A DNA stretch of 64,000 nucleotides, from positions 682,001-746,000 of the forward strand of contig NZ_CP073751.1 in the NCBI RefSeq assembly GCF_020025155.1. Direction: 5' to 3'. The notes under the pieces were generated by a model. That model was given only the letters and a program-made list of their open reading frames with translations. It was not told the origin of the DNA and did no database searches. Position numbers and translations under genes: made by a program. The stretch is from Halopseudomonas nanhaiensis. GTDB lineage: Bacteria > Pseudomonadota > Gammaproteobacteria > Pseudomonadales > Pseudomonadaceae. Shown here piece by piece: positions 30,737 to 43,648 of the stretch (positions within the stretch are counted from its first letter, which is position 1; every line of letters starts with the position of its first letter).

Positions 30737-32111
30737 AGCCAAGCGTCTCAGTGATCTGATCAAGCCACTCAATGCCAGCCTGCATGGCGATGATGTGCGG
30801 GTCGAGCATGTGTGCATCGACTCGCGCGAAGCGCGTGCCGGTTCGCTGTTCGTTGCGCTGCAGGGCAGCCGCGTCAATGGCCATGATTTCGTCGGCAAGG
30901 CCCGCGAGCGCGGCGCAGTCGCTGCGTTGGTCGAGTATCTGGTGGACGATCCGCTGCCGCAGCTGCTGGTCCACGATGCCCAGCTCGCATTGGGCCAGCT
31001 TGGCGCATTGTCGCGTGACGACTTTTCCGGTCCGCTGGTCGCCATCACCGGCTCCAGCGGCAAGACCAGCGTCAAGGAAATGCTCGCCGCCATTCTGCGC
31101 GAGAAAGGCCCTGTCCTGGCCACGCGCGGCAATCTTAACAATGAGCTCGGCGTACCTCTTACGCTGCTGGAACTCGCTCCGGAACACCAGTTCGCAGTGA
31201 TCGAAATGGGCGCTGCCGGCATTGGCCACATCGCCTACAGCATGCGCCTGGCGAGACCGTCGGTGAGCATCCTGACCAACGCCGGCACCGCGCATGTCGG
31301 TCGTTTCGGTGGTCCGGAGCAGGTGGCGCGGGCGAAGAGCGAGATCTACACCGGGCTGGATCCGGAAGGCCAGGCGGTGATCAACCTCGACAGCCCCTGG
31401 TTCGAGCAGTGGTATCAACTGCTGGGTAACCGCAAGAGCTATGCATTCAGCCTCGAGAATCCTACCGCGGAGCTGCGTGCCGAGTCGGTAGAGCTGGATG
31501 AGCGGGGTTGCCCGGGCTTCCTGCTGGTCACGCCCAAAGGCTCGATCACCGTCCAGCTCAACCTGCTGGGCAAGCACAGCATAGCGAACGCCCTTGCCGC
31601 GGCGGGGGCCGCACTGGCGCTGGATATCGATCTGGAGCTGATCCGTCGCGGTCTGGCCAGAGTGATGCCGGTCGCCGGACGGGCACAGAGCCTGCCGGGC
31701 AAGCAGGGCGCGCTGATCATCGATGATAGCTACAACGCCAACCCCGGTTCGGTCAAAGCGGCAATCGACATGCTCGCCAGCTTCGATGGCAAGCGCATCC
31801 TGGTGCTCGGCGACATGGGCGAGCTTGGCCAGTGGGAAGAGGAGAGCCATCGCGACGTCGGCGCCTATGCACGCGACAGCGGGCTGGACGGGCTGTATGC
31901 GGTCGGGCGCCTGTCGGCGCTGGCAGTCGAAAGCTTTGGCGCCGGCGCCCGGCTGTTTGCCAGCAAAGCCGAGCTGACCGCTGCGCTTGCGTCGCAGCTT
32001 GCCGCCGACCTGCGTGTGCTGGTCAAGGGATCACGCAGTGCCGCAATGGAAGAGGTCGTCGCCGGCCTGACCGTACAGAACGATAACCATAACGACGACA
32101 AGGCTCATTGA
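30729..32111 (+). CDS. murF: UDP-MurNAc-tripeptide D-alanyl-D-alanine ligase MurF
   Basis: 460 residues with P-loop [14 protein letters not shown], the asparagine-rich [16 protein letters not shown] motif typical of MurF, and [19 protein letters not shown] in the C-terminal domain. It adds D-Ala-D-Ala to complete the UDP-MurNAc-pentapeptide. It overlaps murE by 8 bp and is followed after 1 bp by mraY, so translation is probably coupled along the cluster. Confidence 0.96.
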
Positions 32112-32112
32112 G

Positions 32113-33195
32113 ATGCTGCTGCTCCTAGCTCAATACCTTCAGCAATTTCATACCGGGTTCTCGGTTTTCCAGTACCTGAGCCTGCGTGGCATTCTCGGCG
32201 TGCTCACCGCGCTGGGGATCGCGCTGTTTCTGGGCCCGCAGATGATCCGTGCGCTGGTGTTCCGCCAGATCGGTCAGTCGGTGCGTAACGACGGCCCGCA
32301 GAGTCATCTGTCCAAGGCCGGCACGCCGACCATGGGCGGTGCGCTGATCCTGATCGCCATCGCGGTCAGCACCCTGCTGTGGGCGGACCTGACCAACCTG
32401 TACGTGTGGGTCGTGCTCGGCGTGACGCTGTCGTTCGGCGCGATCGGCTGGGTCGACGACTACCGCAAGGTGATCGAGAAGAATTCGCGCGGCCTGCCGT
32501 CGCGCTGGAAGTATTTCTGGCAGTCGGTGTTCGGTCTGGTAGCGGCGGTGATTCTGTACCTCACCGCGCAGACGCCGATCGAAACCACGCTGATCGTTCC
32601 CTTCTTCAAGGATGTCACCATCCAGCTCGGCCTGATGTACATCGTGCTGACCTACTTCGTCATCGTCGGCGCCAGCAACGCGGTCAACCTGACCGACGGG
32701 CTCGACGGGCTGGCAATCATGCCCACGGTCATGGTGGGCGGCGCGCTGGGCATCTTCGCCTATCTGTCCGGCAACGTGCGCTTCGCTGACTACCTGCTTA
32801 TCCCCTACGTGCTCGGCTCGGGCGAACTGATCATCTTCTGCGGCGCGCTTCTTGGCGCCGGACTTGGTTTTCTCTGGTTCAACACCTACCCAGCCCAGGT
32901 GTTCATGGGCGATGTCGGCGCGCTGGCGCTCGGCGCAGCGCTGGGCACCATCGCCGTGATCGTCCGGCAGGAGATCGTGCTGTTCATCATGGGCGGCATC
33001 TTCGTGGTGGAGACGCTCTCGGTCATCGTTCAGGTCGCGTCGTTCAAGCTGACCGGCCGCCGCGTCTTCCGTATGGCACCGATCCATCACCATTTCGAAT
33101 TGAAGGGCTGGCCCGAGCCACGGGTCATCGTGCGTTTCTGGATCATCACCGTGGTACTGGTGCTGGTCGGCCTTGCCACCCTGAAGCTGCGTTGA
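32113..33195 (+). CDS. mraY: Phospho-MurNAc-pentapeptide transferase MraY
   Basis: A 360-residue membrane enzyme with about ten helices. Conserved features are the acidic [21 protein letters not shown] loop, the [10 protein letters not shown] motif, the [11 protein letters not shown] segment, and the [15 protein letters not shown] cytoplasmic loop. MraY makes lipid I by moving phospho-MurNAc-pentapeptide onto undecaprenyl phosphate. Length equals the E. coli protein. Confidence 0.97.
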   Translation: MLLLLAQYLQQFHTGFSVFQYLSLRGILGVLTALGIALFLGPQMIRALVFRQIGQSVRNDGPQSHLSKAGTPTMGGALILIAIAVSTLLWADLTNLYVWVVLGVTLSFGAIGWVDDYRKVIEKNSRGLPSRWKYFWQSVFGLVAAVILYLTAQTPIETTLIVPFFKDVTIQLGLMYIVLTYFVIVGASNAVNLTDGLDGLAIMPTVMVGGALGIFAYLSGNVRFADYLLIPYVLGSGELIIFCGALLGAGLGFLWFNTYPAQVFMGDVGALALGAALGTIAVIVRQEIVLFIMGGIFVVETLSVIVQVASFKLTGRRVFRMAPIHHHFELKGWPEPRVIVRFWIITVVLVLVGLATLKLR

Positions 33196-33205
33196 GGAAA
33201 AGACT

Positions 33206-34555
33206 GTGTCACTGATTACCACGGACAAGAAGCGGATCATCGTCGGGCTCGGTAGTACCGGGCTGTCGGTCGCCCGTTTTCTGGCTGGCCGTGGCATTCC
33301 GTTCGCCGTCGCGGACACCCGGCAGGCGCCGCCCGGCCTGGACCAGCTCAAGCGCTTCGCGCCCATGGCCGATCTGTACCTCGGCGAGCTGAATGCCGAG
33401 CTGCTCGCGGCTGCGGGCGAGCTGATCGTCAGCCCCGGTATCGCCCTGTCAACGCCGGCGATCCAGCAGGCTCGCGCCGCTGGCGTCAGCGTGATCGGTG
33501 ACATCGAACTGTTCGCGCGCGAAGCGAAGGCGCCGATCGTTGCGATCACCGGCTCCAATGCAAAAAGCACCGTCACCACTCTCGTCGGCGACATGGCGCG
33601 TGCCGCCGGCAAGCGCGTCGGCGTAGGTGGCAACCTGGGCACGCCGGCGCTGGATCTGCTCGAAGAGGGCGCCGAACTGTATGTTCTGGAGCTGTCCAGC
33701 TTTCAGCTGGAAACCACCGAGCGGCTGAATGCCGAAGTCGCCACGGTGCTGAACATCAGCGAAGACCACATGGATCGGTACGCCAATCTTGCTGCCTACC
33801 ACCAGGCCAAGCATCGGATTTTCCGCGGCGCGCGCAAGGTGGTGATCAATCGCGACGATTCACTATCGCGCCCACTGGTCGCTGATGATCTGCCGCGCTG
33901 GACGTTCGGTCTGTCGCGTTCCGACTTCCACGGGTTTGGGCTGACCACCGAGCAAGGCGTGACCTCGCTGACCTTCGAGTTCGACGCGCTGATGCCGGTT
34001 ACCGAGCTGAAGATTCGCGGCAGCCATAACTACTCCAATGCACTCGCAGCGCTAGCGCTTGGTCAGGCAGCCGGACTGCCGGTGCCGGCGATGCTGGAGG
34101 CGCTGCGCAACTTCACCGGCCTACCGCACCGCTGTCAGTGGGTGGGTGAGCGTGCCGGGGTCGATTATTACGATGACTCCAAGGCGACCAATGTGGGCGC
34201 TGCTCTTGCGGCCATCCAGGGCCTCGGTGCCGACAGCCAGGGCAAGCTGGTCCTGATTGCTGGCGGTGACGGCAAGGGAGCCGACTTTTCCCCTCTGCGT
34301 GAGCCGGTCGGCCGCCACTGCCGCGCGGTCATTCTGCTCGGCCGTGACGCGCCCCTGCTTGAGCAGACTCTGTCTGGCGCCAGCCCGCTGGTTCGGGTCG
34401 GTACGCTGGATGAGGCCGTGAAAGCCGCCGCGGAGCAGGCCCAGCCGGGCGATGCGGTACTGCTGTCGCCGGCGTGCGCCAGCCTCGACATGTTCAGAAA
34501 TTTCGAAGAGCGTGGCCGGCTGTTTGCCGAAGCCGTGCAGAGGATGCCGGCATGA
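33206..34555 (+). CDS. murD: UDP-MurNAc-L-alanine:D-glutamate ligase MurD
   Basis: 449 residues. The N-terminal Rossmann-like domain begins RIIVGLGSTGLSVARFLAGRG, the P-loop is ITGSNAKSTVTT, and the central domain has NISEDHMDRY. The C-terminal domain contains DSKATNVGAALAAI and LLSPACASLDMF. It adds D-glutamate to UDP-MurNAc-L-alanine. The start is a GTG at 33206 with GAGGAAA just upstream. The stop overlaps ftsW by 4 bp. In pathway order MurD acts after MurC and before MurE. Confidence 0.96.
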   Translation: MSLITTDKKRIIVGLGSTGLSVARFLAGRGIPFAVADTRQAPPGLDQLKRFAPMADLYLGELNAELLAAAGELIVSPGIALSTPAIQQARAAGVSVIGDIELFAREAKAPIVAITGSNAKSTVTTLVGDMARAAGKRVGVGGNLGTPALDLLEEGAELYVLELSSFQLETTERLNAEVATVLNISEDHMDRYANLAAYHQAKHRIFRGARKVVINRDDSLSRPLVADDLPRWTFGLSRSDFHGFGLTTEQGVTSLTFEFDALMPVTELKIRGSHNYSNALAALALGQAAGLPVPAMLEALRNFTGLPHRCQWVGERAGVDYYDDSKATNVGAALAAIQGLGADSQGKLVLIAGGDGKGADFSPLREPVGRHCRAVILLGRDAPLLEQTLSGASPLVRVGTLDEAVKAAAEQAQPGDAVLLSPACASLDMFRNFEERGRLFAEAVQRMPA

Positions 34556-35733
34556 TCTGGACCGATGTGATCCAGCGCGCTACCGGCCCCCTGGCTGGCG
34601 AGCGGCGCTTCGACATGGATCTGCCGTTGCTGGTCGGCGCGCTCTGCCTGCTCGGTCTGGGCCTGGTAATGGTCAGCTCGGCTTCAATGGAAGTCGCTGC
34701 CGGCCAGCTGGGCAATCCGATGTACTACATGGTTCGGCAGATCATTTACCTGCTGATCGGCGTGGCAGCGCTACTGGTGACCCTGACAATTCCATTGCAG
34801 CTGTGGGAGCAGTTCCGCTTCCCGCTGCTGTTCCTCGGCTTCGCACTGCTGGTGGCCGTGCTGATCCCGGGTATTGGCCGTGAGGTAAACGGCAGCTGGC
34901 GCTGGATTCAGGTCGGCCCGATCAACGTGCAGCCGTCCGAGTTGGCCAAGCTGTTCGCCGTGGTCTTCCTCGCCGGTTATCTGGTGCACCGCAAGGACGA
35001 AGTGAAAGAGCAGTGGTTCGGCTTCATCAAGCCGTTCATGGTGCTCGGCCCGATGGCCTGGCTGCTGATCATCGAGCCGGACTTCGGCGCTACCGTGGTT
35101 TTGATGGGTGCTGCGACCGGCATGTTGTTCCTGGGTGGCGTCGGCCTGTTCCGCTTCGCTTTGCTGTTCGGCTCGCTCGGCGGCATGGCCGGCCTGCTGA
35201 TTCTGTTCGAGCCCTACCGTCTGCAGCGTCTGACCGGTTTCCTCAATCCCTGGAATGACCCCTACGGCACCGGCTATCAGCTGACCCAGGCGCTGATCGC
35301 CTTCGGCCGCGGCGACTGGCTGGGCATGGGGCTGGGCAACAGCATCCAGAAGCAGTTCTATCTGCCCGAAGCGCATACCGACTTCGTGTTCGCCGTCCTC
35401 GCTGAAGAGCTTGGCCTGATCGGCGCGCTGGCTGCGTTCGGCCTGCTGATTTTTGTCGCCATCCGCAGCCTGTACATCGGCCTGTGGGCGGAACGCGCGG
35501 GGCGTCTGTTTTCCGCCTATCTAGCATACGGTCTGGCGATCATGTGGTGTGGCCAGATTCTGATCAACGTGGGTGTGAACGTAGGCCTGCTGCCGACCAA
35601 GGGGCTGACGCTGCCCTTCCTTAGTTATGGCGGCAGTTCGCTGGTGGTGTGCTGCATCAGCCTCGGCTTGCTGCTGCGCATCGACTGGGAGCGCCGCCAG
35701 GCAGAGCAGGAGGGCGCAGCCAATGGCAAATAA
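34552..35733 (+). CDS. ftsW: Septal peptidoglycan glycosyltransferase FtsW
   Basis: 393 residues of the SEDS family with about ten membrane helices. Conserved parts are GLVMVSSASMEVA, GREVNGSWRWIQVGPINVQPSELAKL, DFGATVVLM and the C-terminal GLLPTKGLTLPFLSYGGSSL. FtsW polymerises lipid II into septal glycan together with FtsI. The ATG at 34552 overlaps the murD stop (ATGA); the longer frame from 34474 lies inside murD. It overlaps murG by 11 bp. Confidence 0.96.
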   Translation: MIWTDVIQRATGPLAGERRFDMDLPLLVGALCLLGLGLVMVSSASMEVAAGQLGNPMYYMVRQIIYLLIGVAALLVTLTIPLQLWEQFRFPLLFLGFALLVAVLIPGIGREVNGSWRWIQVGPINVQPSELAKLFAVVFLAGYLVHRKDEVKEQWFGFIKPFMVLGPMAWLLIIEPDFGATVVLMGAATGMLFLGGVGLFRFALLFGSLGGMAGLLILFEPYRLQRLTGFLNPWNDPYGTGYQLTQALIAFGRGDWLGMGLGNSIQKQFYLPEAHTDFVFAVLAEELGLIGALAAFGLLIFVAIRSLYIGLWAERAGRLFSAYLAYGLAIMWCGQILINVGVNVGLLPTKGLTLPFLSYGGSSLVVCCISLGLLLRIDWERRQAEQEGAANGK

Positions 35734-36785
35734 CGTGTTGATCATGGCGGGCGGCACCGGTGGGCATGTGTTCCCCGCTTTGGCTTGCGCGCGCATGCTG
35801 CGCGACCAGGGCTATCAGGTCCACTGGCTCGGTACCCGTCGCGGAATCGAGGCGGAACTGGTCCCTGCCGCCGGCTTCCCGATCCATTACATCGACATTC
35901 AGGGTCTGCGCGGCAAGGGCAAGGGCGCGCTGCTCAAGGCACCGTTCGCCATGACCCGTGCGCTGCGCCAGGCGCTGGCCATCGTGACTGAGCTCAAGCC
36001 GATTTTCGTGCTCGGCGCCGGCGGCTATGTGACAGGCCCCGGCGGGCTGGCTGCGTGGATGCGCCGCGTGCCGGTGATCATCCACGAGCAGAACGCCGTG
36101 GTCGGCACCGCCAATCGACTGCTGGCGCGCATTGCTGCCCGCCGCTGCGAGGGTTTTCCGGGCAGCTTTGCCGACGACAGCAAGCGCCGCAGTACCGGCA
36201 ACCCGGTGCGCGAAGACATCTTTCAGGTGCCGGCGCTGGACTACGACGGCAGCCGCCGCCCGCGGCTGTTGATCCTGGGTGGCAGCCTGGGTGCTGCACC
36301 GCTCAATCGCATCGTGCCCGAGGCGATCTCCATGCTGCCGCTCGAAGAGCGCCCGGAGATCGTGCATCAGTGTGGCAAGCAGCACGTCGAAGCGGCCGGT
36401 GACAGTTACGCAACCGCGGGTGTGCAGGCCATTGTCGAGCCGTTCATCGCCGATATGGCAGGTGCCTACACCTGGGCTGACCTGATCGTCTGCCGCGCCG
36501 GGGCACTGACGGTTGCCGAGCTGGCAGCCGCCGGCCGCCCTTCGTTGCTGGTGCCGTTGCCGCATGCGATTGACGACCACCAGAGCGCCAATGCGCGTTT
36601 CCTTGCCGAGCGTGGTGCAGCCGAGCTGCTGCCCCAGGCGACCCTCAGTGGTGATGTGCTGGCCGAACGGCTGCACACGCTCTTTACCCGACCGGAGATT
36701 CTGCAACAGATGGCAGCCAGTGCCCGCAACCAGGCCGCACCCACCGCGACCTCCGATGTCATTCGTGCCTGTCTGGAGGTCGCCC

Positions 36786-36796
<11 letters not shown>
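35723..36796 (+). CDS. murG: UDP-GlcNAc:lipid I GlcNAc transferase MurG
   Basis: 357 residues of the GT-B fold. The N-terminal glycine-rich loop reads [15 protein letters not shown], followed by [15 protein letters not shown] and [15 protein letters not shown]. The C-terminal UDP-GlcNAc site has [11 protein letters not shown] and [31 protein letters not shown]. MurG forms lipid II on the inner face of the membrane. The ATG at 35723 lies inside the end of ftsW, and the gene ends 11 bp inside murC. Confidence 0.96.
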
Positions 36797-39166
<2,370 letters not shown>

Positions 39167-39179
39167 GGGCGCATCGACG

Positions 39180-40046
39180 ATGCTGGGGCTGACGATACGT
39201 GACGAAAGAGCAGGCAGACCGCTGGGTCGGCGCAGTGCGCCAGGCCGCGGTGCCGTGCGCGTCGCGCCGCCTGCTCCACGCAGCTGGCCGCGGCTGAAGC
39301 TGAGCCGCCCGTCGCTGGATGGTGCCTGGACCCGCATACAGCAGGTCATGTGGCCGCTGCTGCTGGTCGCGCTGGGTGTCGGGCTGTACGAATTGAGCAG
39401 TCGCCTGCTGCCGCTGGCGGACCGGCCGATCAGCCTGATCAGCGTGCAGGGCGATCTGCAGTACATCGACCGGGCGTCGGTACAGGAAGTCATCCAGCCC
39501 TACGTGGATGACCGCTTTCTGAGCATCGATCTGGGCGGGCTACGCGGGGATCTGGTGGATATGTCCTGGGTCGCCAGTGCGTCGGTCCGGCGGGTATGGC
39601 CGGACCAGCTCATCATTCACCTGGATGAGCAGCTGCCCGTGGCCCGTTGGGGCGAATCGACGCTGCTGAACAATGAAGGCATGGCCTTCGAACCGGGCGA
39701 CATGGCCCGCTTCGATGACCTGCCACGGCTGGACGGCCCGGAACGGGCCAAGCGTCGGGTGATGCGCAATTACCAGCAGTTCAACCGCCTGCTGCGCTCC
39801 TACGGGCACGGCATTTCCCGGCTCGAACTGCGCGACCGCGGCAGCTGGTTTCTGACCACGCAGGATGGCATCGAGATTCTGCTGGGGCGTGATGATGTGG
39901 TCGACAAGATGCAGCGTTTCCTGACCGTGGACCAGCTGATGCTGTCCGAGCGTCGGGAGCAGATCGCGCGGGTCGATCTGCGTTACAGCAATGGCATGGC
40001 AGTAGCCTGGCGCGAGTTGCCGGCTGATGCTCAATCGGGGGAGTGA
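39180..40046 (+). CDS. ftsQ: Cell division protein FtsQ
   Basis: About 288 residues: a basic cytoplasmic N-terminus, one membrane helix (about 50-70, VMWPLLLVALGVGLYELS), a POTRA domain (about 80-145) with DRPISLISVQGDLQYIDRASVQEVI, and a beta domain with DMSWVASASVRRVWPDQLIIHL. FtsQ scaffolds the FtsQLB complex at the septum. The ATG at 39180 is used; a GTG at 39153 inside ddlB is an alternative start. It lies 13 bp after the ddlB stop. Confidence 0.93.
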   Translation: MLGLTIRDERAGRPLGRRSAPGRGAVRVAPPAPRSWPRLKLSRPSLDGAWTRIQQVMWPLLLVALGVGLYELSSRLLPLADRPISLISVQGDLQYIDRASVQEVIQPYVDDRFLSIDLGGLRGDLVDMSWVASASVRRVWPDQLIIHLDEQLPVARWGESTLLNNEGMAFEPGDMARFDDLPRLDGPERAKRRVMRNYQQFNRLLRSYGHGISRLELRDRGSWFLTTQDGIEILLGRDDVVDKMQRFLTVDQLMLSERREQIARVDLRYSNGMAVAWRELPADAQSGE

Positions 40047-40055
40047 CGGGGAATT

Positions 40056-41288
40056 ATGGCTAGCAAGCAGGGTAGCAGGATGATCGTCGGGCTCGATATC
40101 GGCACCTCCAAGGTGGTGGCGCTGGTCGGTGAGATCGGCGCGGACGGCCAGCTGGAGATAGTCGGCATCGGCTCGCATCCTTCCCGCGGACTGAAAAAGG
40201 GCGTGGTGGTGAACATCGAATCCACCGTCCAGTCGATCCAGCGCGCCATCGAGGAAGCCGAGCTCATGGCTGGCTGCCAGATCCACTCGGTGTTCGCCGG
40301 CGTTGCGGGCAACCACATCCGCAGCCTGAATTCCCACGGCATCGTGGCGATCCGTGATCGCGAAGTCATCCCGGCAGACATCGAGCGCGTGCTCGATGCG
40401 GCCCAGGCCGTGGCGATCCCTGCCGACCAGAAGGTGCTGCATATCCTTCCGCAGGAATACGTCATCGATAACCAGGAAGGTGTACGCGAGCCGCTGGGCA
40501 TGTCCGGCGTGCGGCTGGAGGCCAAGGTGCACCTGGTGACCTGCGCGCTGAACGCGGTACAGAACATCGAAAAGTGCATCCGCCGCTGCGGGCTGGATGT
40601 GGAAGACGTGATTCTTGAGCAACTGGCATCCAGTTATGCCGTGCTCACCGACGACGAGAAAGAGCTGGGCGTGTGCATGGTGGACATCGGTGGCGGGACT
40701 ACCGACATCGCCATCTTCACCGAAGGCGCGATCAAGCACACCGCGGTGATTCCGATTGCCGGTGATCAGGTCACCAATGACATTGCCATGGCCCTGCGCA
40801 CCCCGACGCAGTACGCAGAGGAAATCAAGATTCGCTATGCCTGTGCGCTGGCCAAGCTGGCCGGCCCGGAGGAGACGATCAAGGTGCCGAGCGTGGGCGA
40901 GCGCCCGCCGCGGGATCTGTCGCGCCAGGCCCTGGCCGAGGTGGTCGAGCCGCGTTACGACGAGCTGTTCACGCTGATCCAGGCAGAGCTGCGCCGTTCG
41001 GGATTCGAAGACATGATCCCGGCCGGCATCGTGCTGACCGGCGGCACCTCGAAGATGGAAGGCGCCGTCGAGTTGGCTGAAGAGATATTCCACATGCCGG
41101 TGCGCCTCGGCGTACCGCAGGAATTCAAGGGACTCACCGATGTGGTTCGCAACCCGATCTATTCGACCGGGGTGGGGCTGCTGCACTACGGCATGAAGCA
41201 CCACGGTGAGCACGGAAGCGGTCATTCGGAGCAAGCCAAGGCTTCACCGCTCGAACGCGTCAAGCGGTGGTTCAAGGGCAATTTTTAA
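40056..41288 (+). CDS. ftsA: Cell division protein FtsA
   Basis: 410 residues of the actin-like family. ATPase motifs are MIVGLDIGTSKVVALVGEI, VDIGGGTTDIAIF and VLTGGTSKMEGAVELAE. The FtsA-specific SHRS-type 1C subdomain is at about residues 85-165. The C-terminus ends VKRWFKGNF, an amphipathic membrane-targeting helix. FtsA tethers FtsZ to the membrane and recruits later division proteins. It lies 9 bp after ftsQ. The gap to ftsZ holds a hairpin and short repeats. Confidence 0.97.
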   Translation: MASKQGSRMIVGLDIGTSKVVALVGEIGADGQLEIVGIGSHPSRGLKKGVVVNIESTVQSIQRAIEEAELMAGCQIHSVFAGVAGNHIRSLNSHGIVAIRDREVIPADIERVLDAAQAVAIPADQKVLHILPQEYVIDNQEGVREPLGMSGVRLEAKVHLVTCALNAVQNIEKCIRRCGLDVEDVILEQLASSYAVLTDDEKELGVCMVDIGGGTTDIAIFTEGAIKHTAVIPIAGDQVTNDIAMALRTPTQYAEEIKIRYACALAKLAGPEETIKVPSVGERPPRDLSRQALAEVVEPRYDELFTLIQAELRRSGFEDMIPAGIVLTGGTSKMEGAVELAEEIFHMPVRLGVPQEFKGLTDVVRNPIYSTGVGLLHYGMKHHGEHGSGHSEQAKASPLERVKRWFKGNF

Positions 41289-41292
41289 CAGA

Positions 41293-41336
41293 CCCGCTCA
41301 AGCGGGCAGCAGTACCAACGAAACGAAACGAAACGA
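41293..41336 (+). other. Hairpin and AAACG pentamer repeats in the ftsA-ftsZ leader
   Basis: CCCGCT and AGCGGG pair 4 bp after the ftsA stop (41293-41306) with no T tract. Three tandem AAACG units follow at about 41317-41336. Together they fill most of the 72-bp gap before ftsZ. The hairpin might protect or process the mRNA; I see no internal promoter with a convincing -35 box. Confidence 0.4.
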
Positions 41337-41360
41337 GTTCAAAACTCAGGAGATCGACCC

Positions 41361-42527
41361 ATGTTTGAATTGATCGATAACGTCCCCCAGAACGCAGTAA
41401 TCAAGGTCATCGGTGTTGGTGGTGGCGGCGGTAACGCCCTGCAGCACATGGTCGTCAACAACGTCGAAGGCGTGGACTTCATCTGCGCCAACACCGACGC
41501 GCAGGCACTGAAGAACGTCAGCGCGCGTACCGTCCTGCAGCTCGGTTCGGCCGTCACCAAGGGTCTTGGCGCCGGCGCCAATCCGCTGATCGGCCGCGAA
41601 GCCGCGATGGAAGACCGCGAGCGCATCGCCGAAGTACTGCAGGGTTCGGACATGGTATTCATCACCGCCGGCATGGGCGGTGGCACCGGCACCGGCGCTG
41701 CGCCGATCGTCGCCGAAGTGGCGCGCGAGATGGGTATCCTCACCGTGGCAGTCGTCACCAAGCCGTTCCCGTTTGAAGGCCGCAAGCGCATGCAGATTGC
41801 CGAAGAAGGTATTCGCGAGCTGAGCCTGCACGTCGACTCGCTGATCACCATCCCCAACGAGAAGCTGCTCACCGTGCTGGGCAAGGACGCCAGTCTGCTG
41901 GCGGCGTTCAGCAAGGCCAATGACGTGCTGCTCGGGGCGGTTCAGGGCATCGCCGACCTGATCATGCGTCCCGGCATGATCAACGTCGACTTCGCTGACG
42001 TGAAAACCGTCATGAGCGAGATGGGCATGGCAATGATGGGTACTGGCCACGCGAGCGGCCCGAACCGCGCACGCGAAGCCGCAGAAGCCGCCATCCGCAG
42101 CCCGCTGCTGGAAGACGTCAACCTGATGGGCGCCCGTGGCATCCTGGTCAACATTACCGCTGGTCCGGATCTTTCCCTGGGTGAGTTCTCCGAGGTCGGT
42201 TCCACTGTCGAAGAGTTTGCATCGGAAAGCGCTACCGTCGTGGTCGGTACCGTGATCGATCCGGAACTGCGTGACGAGCTGCGCGTGACCGTGGTCGCGA
42301 CCGGCCTGGGCGCCAAGGAAATCAAGCCGGTCAAGGTGGTCGACAACACTGCAGCCAATGCCAACGCGCGTCAGAGCAACGAAGGCAGCTCGCCGAACTA
42401 CCGCGACCTGGACCGTCCGACCGTCATGCGTCAGTCAGGTGGCGCAGCGGCAGCCCGCTCGGCGCAGACGCAGGATGATCTGGATTATCTGGACATTCCA
42501 GCCTTCCTGCGCCGTCAGGCTGACTAA
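41361..42527 (+). CDS. ftsZ: Cell division protein FtsZ
   Basis: 388 residues of the tubulin-like GTPase. It begins [27 protein letters not shown] and carries the tubulin signature [12 protein letters not shown], the synergy loop [15 protein letters not shown] and a variable linker (about 318-370). The C-terminal conserved peptide [15 protein letters not shown] binds FtsA and ZipA. FtsZ forms the cytokinetic ring. A CAGGAG ribosome binding site precedes the ATG. Confidence 0.98.
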   Translation: MFELIDNVPQNAVIKVIGVGGGGGNALQHMVVNNVEGVDFICANTDAQALKNVSARTVLQLGSAVTKGLGAGANPLIGREAAMEDRERIAEVLQGSDMVFITAGMGGGTGTGAAPIVAEVAREMGILTVAVVTKPFPFEGRKRMQIAEEGIRELSLHVDSLITIPNEKLLTVLGKDASLLAAFSKANDVLLGAVQGIADLIMRPGMINVDFADVKTVMSEMGMAMMGTGHASGPNRAREAAEAAIRSPLLEDVNLMGARGILVNITAGPDLSLGEFSEVGSTVEEFASESATVVVGTVIDPELRDELRVTVVATGLGAKEIKPVKVVDNTAANANARQSNEGSSPNYRDLDRPTVMRQSGGAAAARSAQTQDDLDYLDIPAFLRRQAD

Positions 42528-42646
42528 GACATAGTCTCAGTCAATCAAGCGGATAGGGCTGATTGGTATCCAACAAATGGGTGGTTTGCTATCATCGCCG
42601 CCAGTTTTGTTGGAAAACATTCGCAACTAAGCGGAAGCCGTAGAGC

Positions 42647-43558
42647 ATGATCAGACAGCGCACACTGAAGAACACAATCCGGGCCACTGGTGTAGGCCTG
42701 CACTCGGGCGAGAAGGTATATCTCACCCTGAAGCCGGCTCCGGTTGATACCGGGATCGTGTTCTGTCGCGTCGATCTGGATCCGGTGGTCCAGATCCCGG
42801 CCCGCGCCGAGTACGTCGGCGAGACGACCATGTCCACCACCCTGATAAAGGATGGTGCCAAGGTCGACACGGTCGAGCACCTGTTGTCGGCGATGGCCGG
42901 CCTGGGTATCGACAACGCCTACGTGGAGCTCAGCGCACCGGAAGTGCCGATCATGGACGGTAGCGCCGGCCCCTTCGTATTCCTGATTCAGTCAGCGGGT
43001 ATCGAAGAGCAGGACGCAGCCAAGAAGTTCATTCGCGTCAAGCGTGAAGTAACAGTGGAAGAAGACGGCAAGACCGCCACCTTTGTCCCCTTCGAGGGCT
43101 TCAAGGTGACGTTCGGCATCGACTTCGATCACCCGGTGTTCCGTGGCCGCAGTCAAAGCGCCAGCGTCGATTTTTCGAGCACCTCCTTCGTCAAGGAAGT
43201 CAGCCGCGCGCGTACCTTCGGGTTCATGCGTGACATCGAATATCTTCGTTCGCAGAATCTGGCTCTTGGCGGCAGCGTCGACAACGCGATCGTGGTGGAT
43301 GAATATCGCGTGCTCAACGAGGACGGCCTGCGTTACGAGGACGAGTTCGTCAAGCACAAGATTCTCGATGCGATCGGTGACCTGTATCTGCTGGGCAACA
43401 GCCTGGTGGGGGAATTCCGCGGGTTCAAGTCGGGTCATGCCCTGAACAACAAGTTGCTTCGCGCACTCATCGCCAACAGCGATGCGTGGGAAACTGTCAC
43501 ATTCGAAGATGCCGGCACCGCACCGATCTCCTTCATGCGGCCGGCAGCGGCAGTCTGA
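42647..43558 (+). CDS. lpxC: UDP-3-O-acyl-N-acetylglucosamine deacetylase LpxC
   Basis: 303 residues. The zinc site includes the histidine in [21 protein letters not shown] and the HK..D ligands in [20 protein letters not shown]. Duplicated LpxC domains begin with [21 protein letters not shown]. It catalyses the committed step of lipid A synthesis and is a regulated, essential enzyme. It sits 119 bp after ftsZ, as in other gammaproteobacteria, and is followed by a strong terminator that closes the dcw cluster. Confidence 0.97.
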   Translation: MIRQRTLKNTIRATGVGLHSGEKVYLTLKPAPVDTGIVFCRVDLDPVVQIPARAEYVGETTMSTTLIKDGAKVDTVEHLLSAMAGLGIDNAYVELSAPEVPIMDGSAGPFVFLIQSAGIEEQDAAKKFIRVKREVTVEEDGKTATFVPFEGFKVTFGIDFDHPVFRGRSQSASVDFSSTSFVKEVSRARTFGFMRDIEYLRSQNLALGGSVDNAIVVDEYRVLNEDGLRYEDEFVKHKILDAIGDLYLLGNSLVGEFRGFKSGHALNNKLLRALIANSDAWETVTFEDAGTAPISFMRPAAAV

Positions 43559-43576
43559 TTTTCTCGTTTCGTTTCC

Positions 43577-43604
43577 ACGGCCACTTCGGTGGCCGTTTTT
43601 TTTT
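43577..43604 (+). terminator. Rho-independent terminator of lpxC and the dcw cluster
   Basis: ACGGCCAC and GTGGCCGT form a perfect 8-bp stem with a stable TTCG tetraloop, followed by eight T residues. Confidence 0.95.
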
Positions 43605-43648
43605 GCCTGCGTCGAACCACCGCACCTGGAGGGCCGGAGTCTGCGGCC

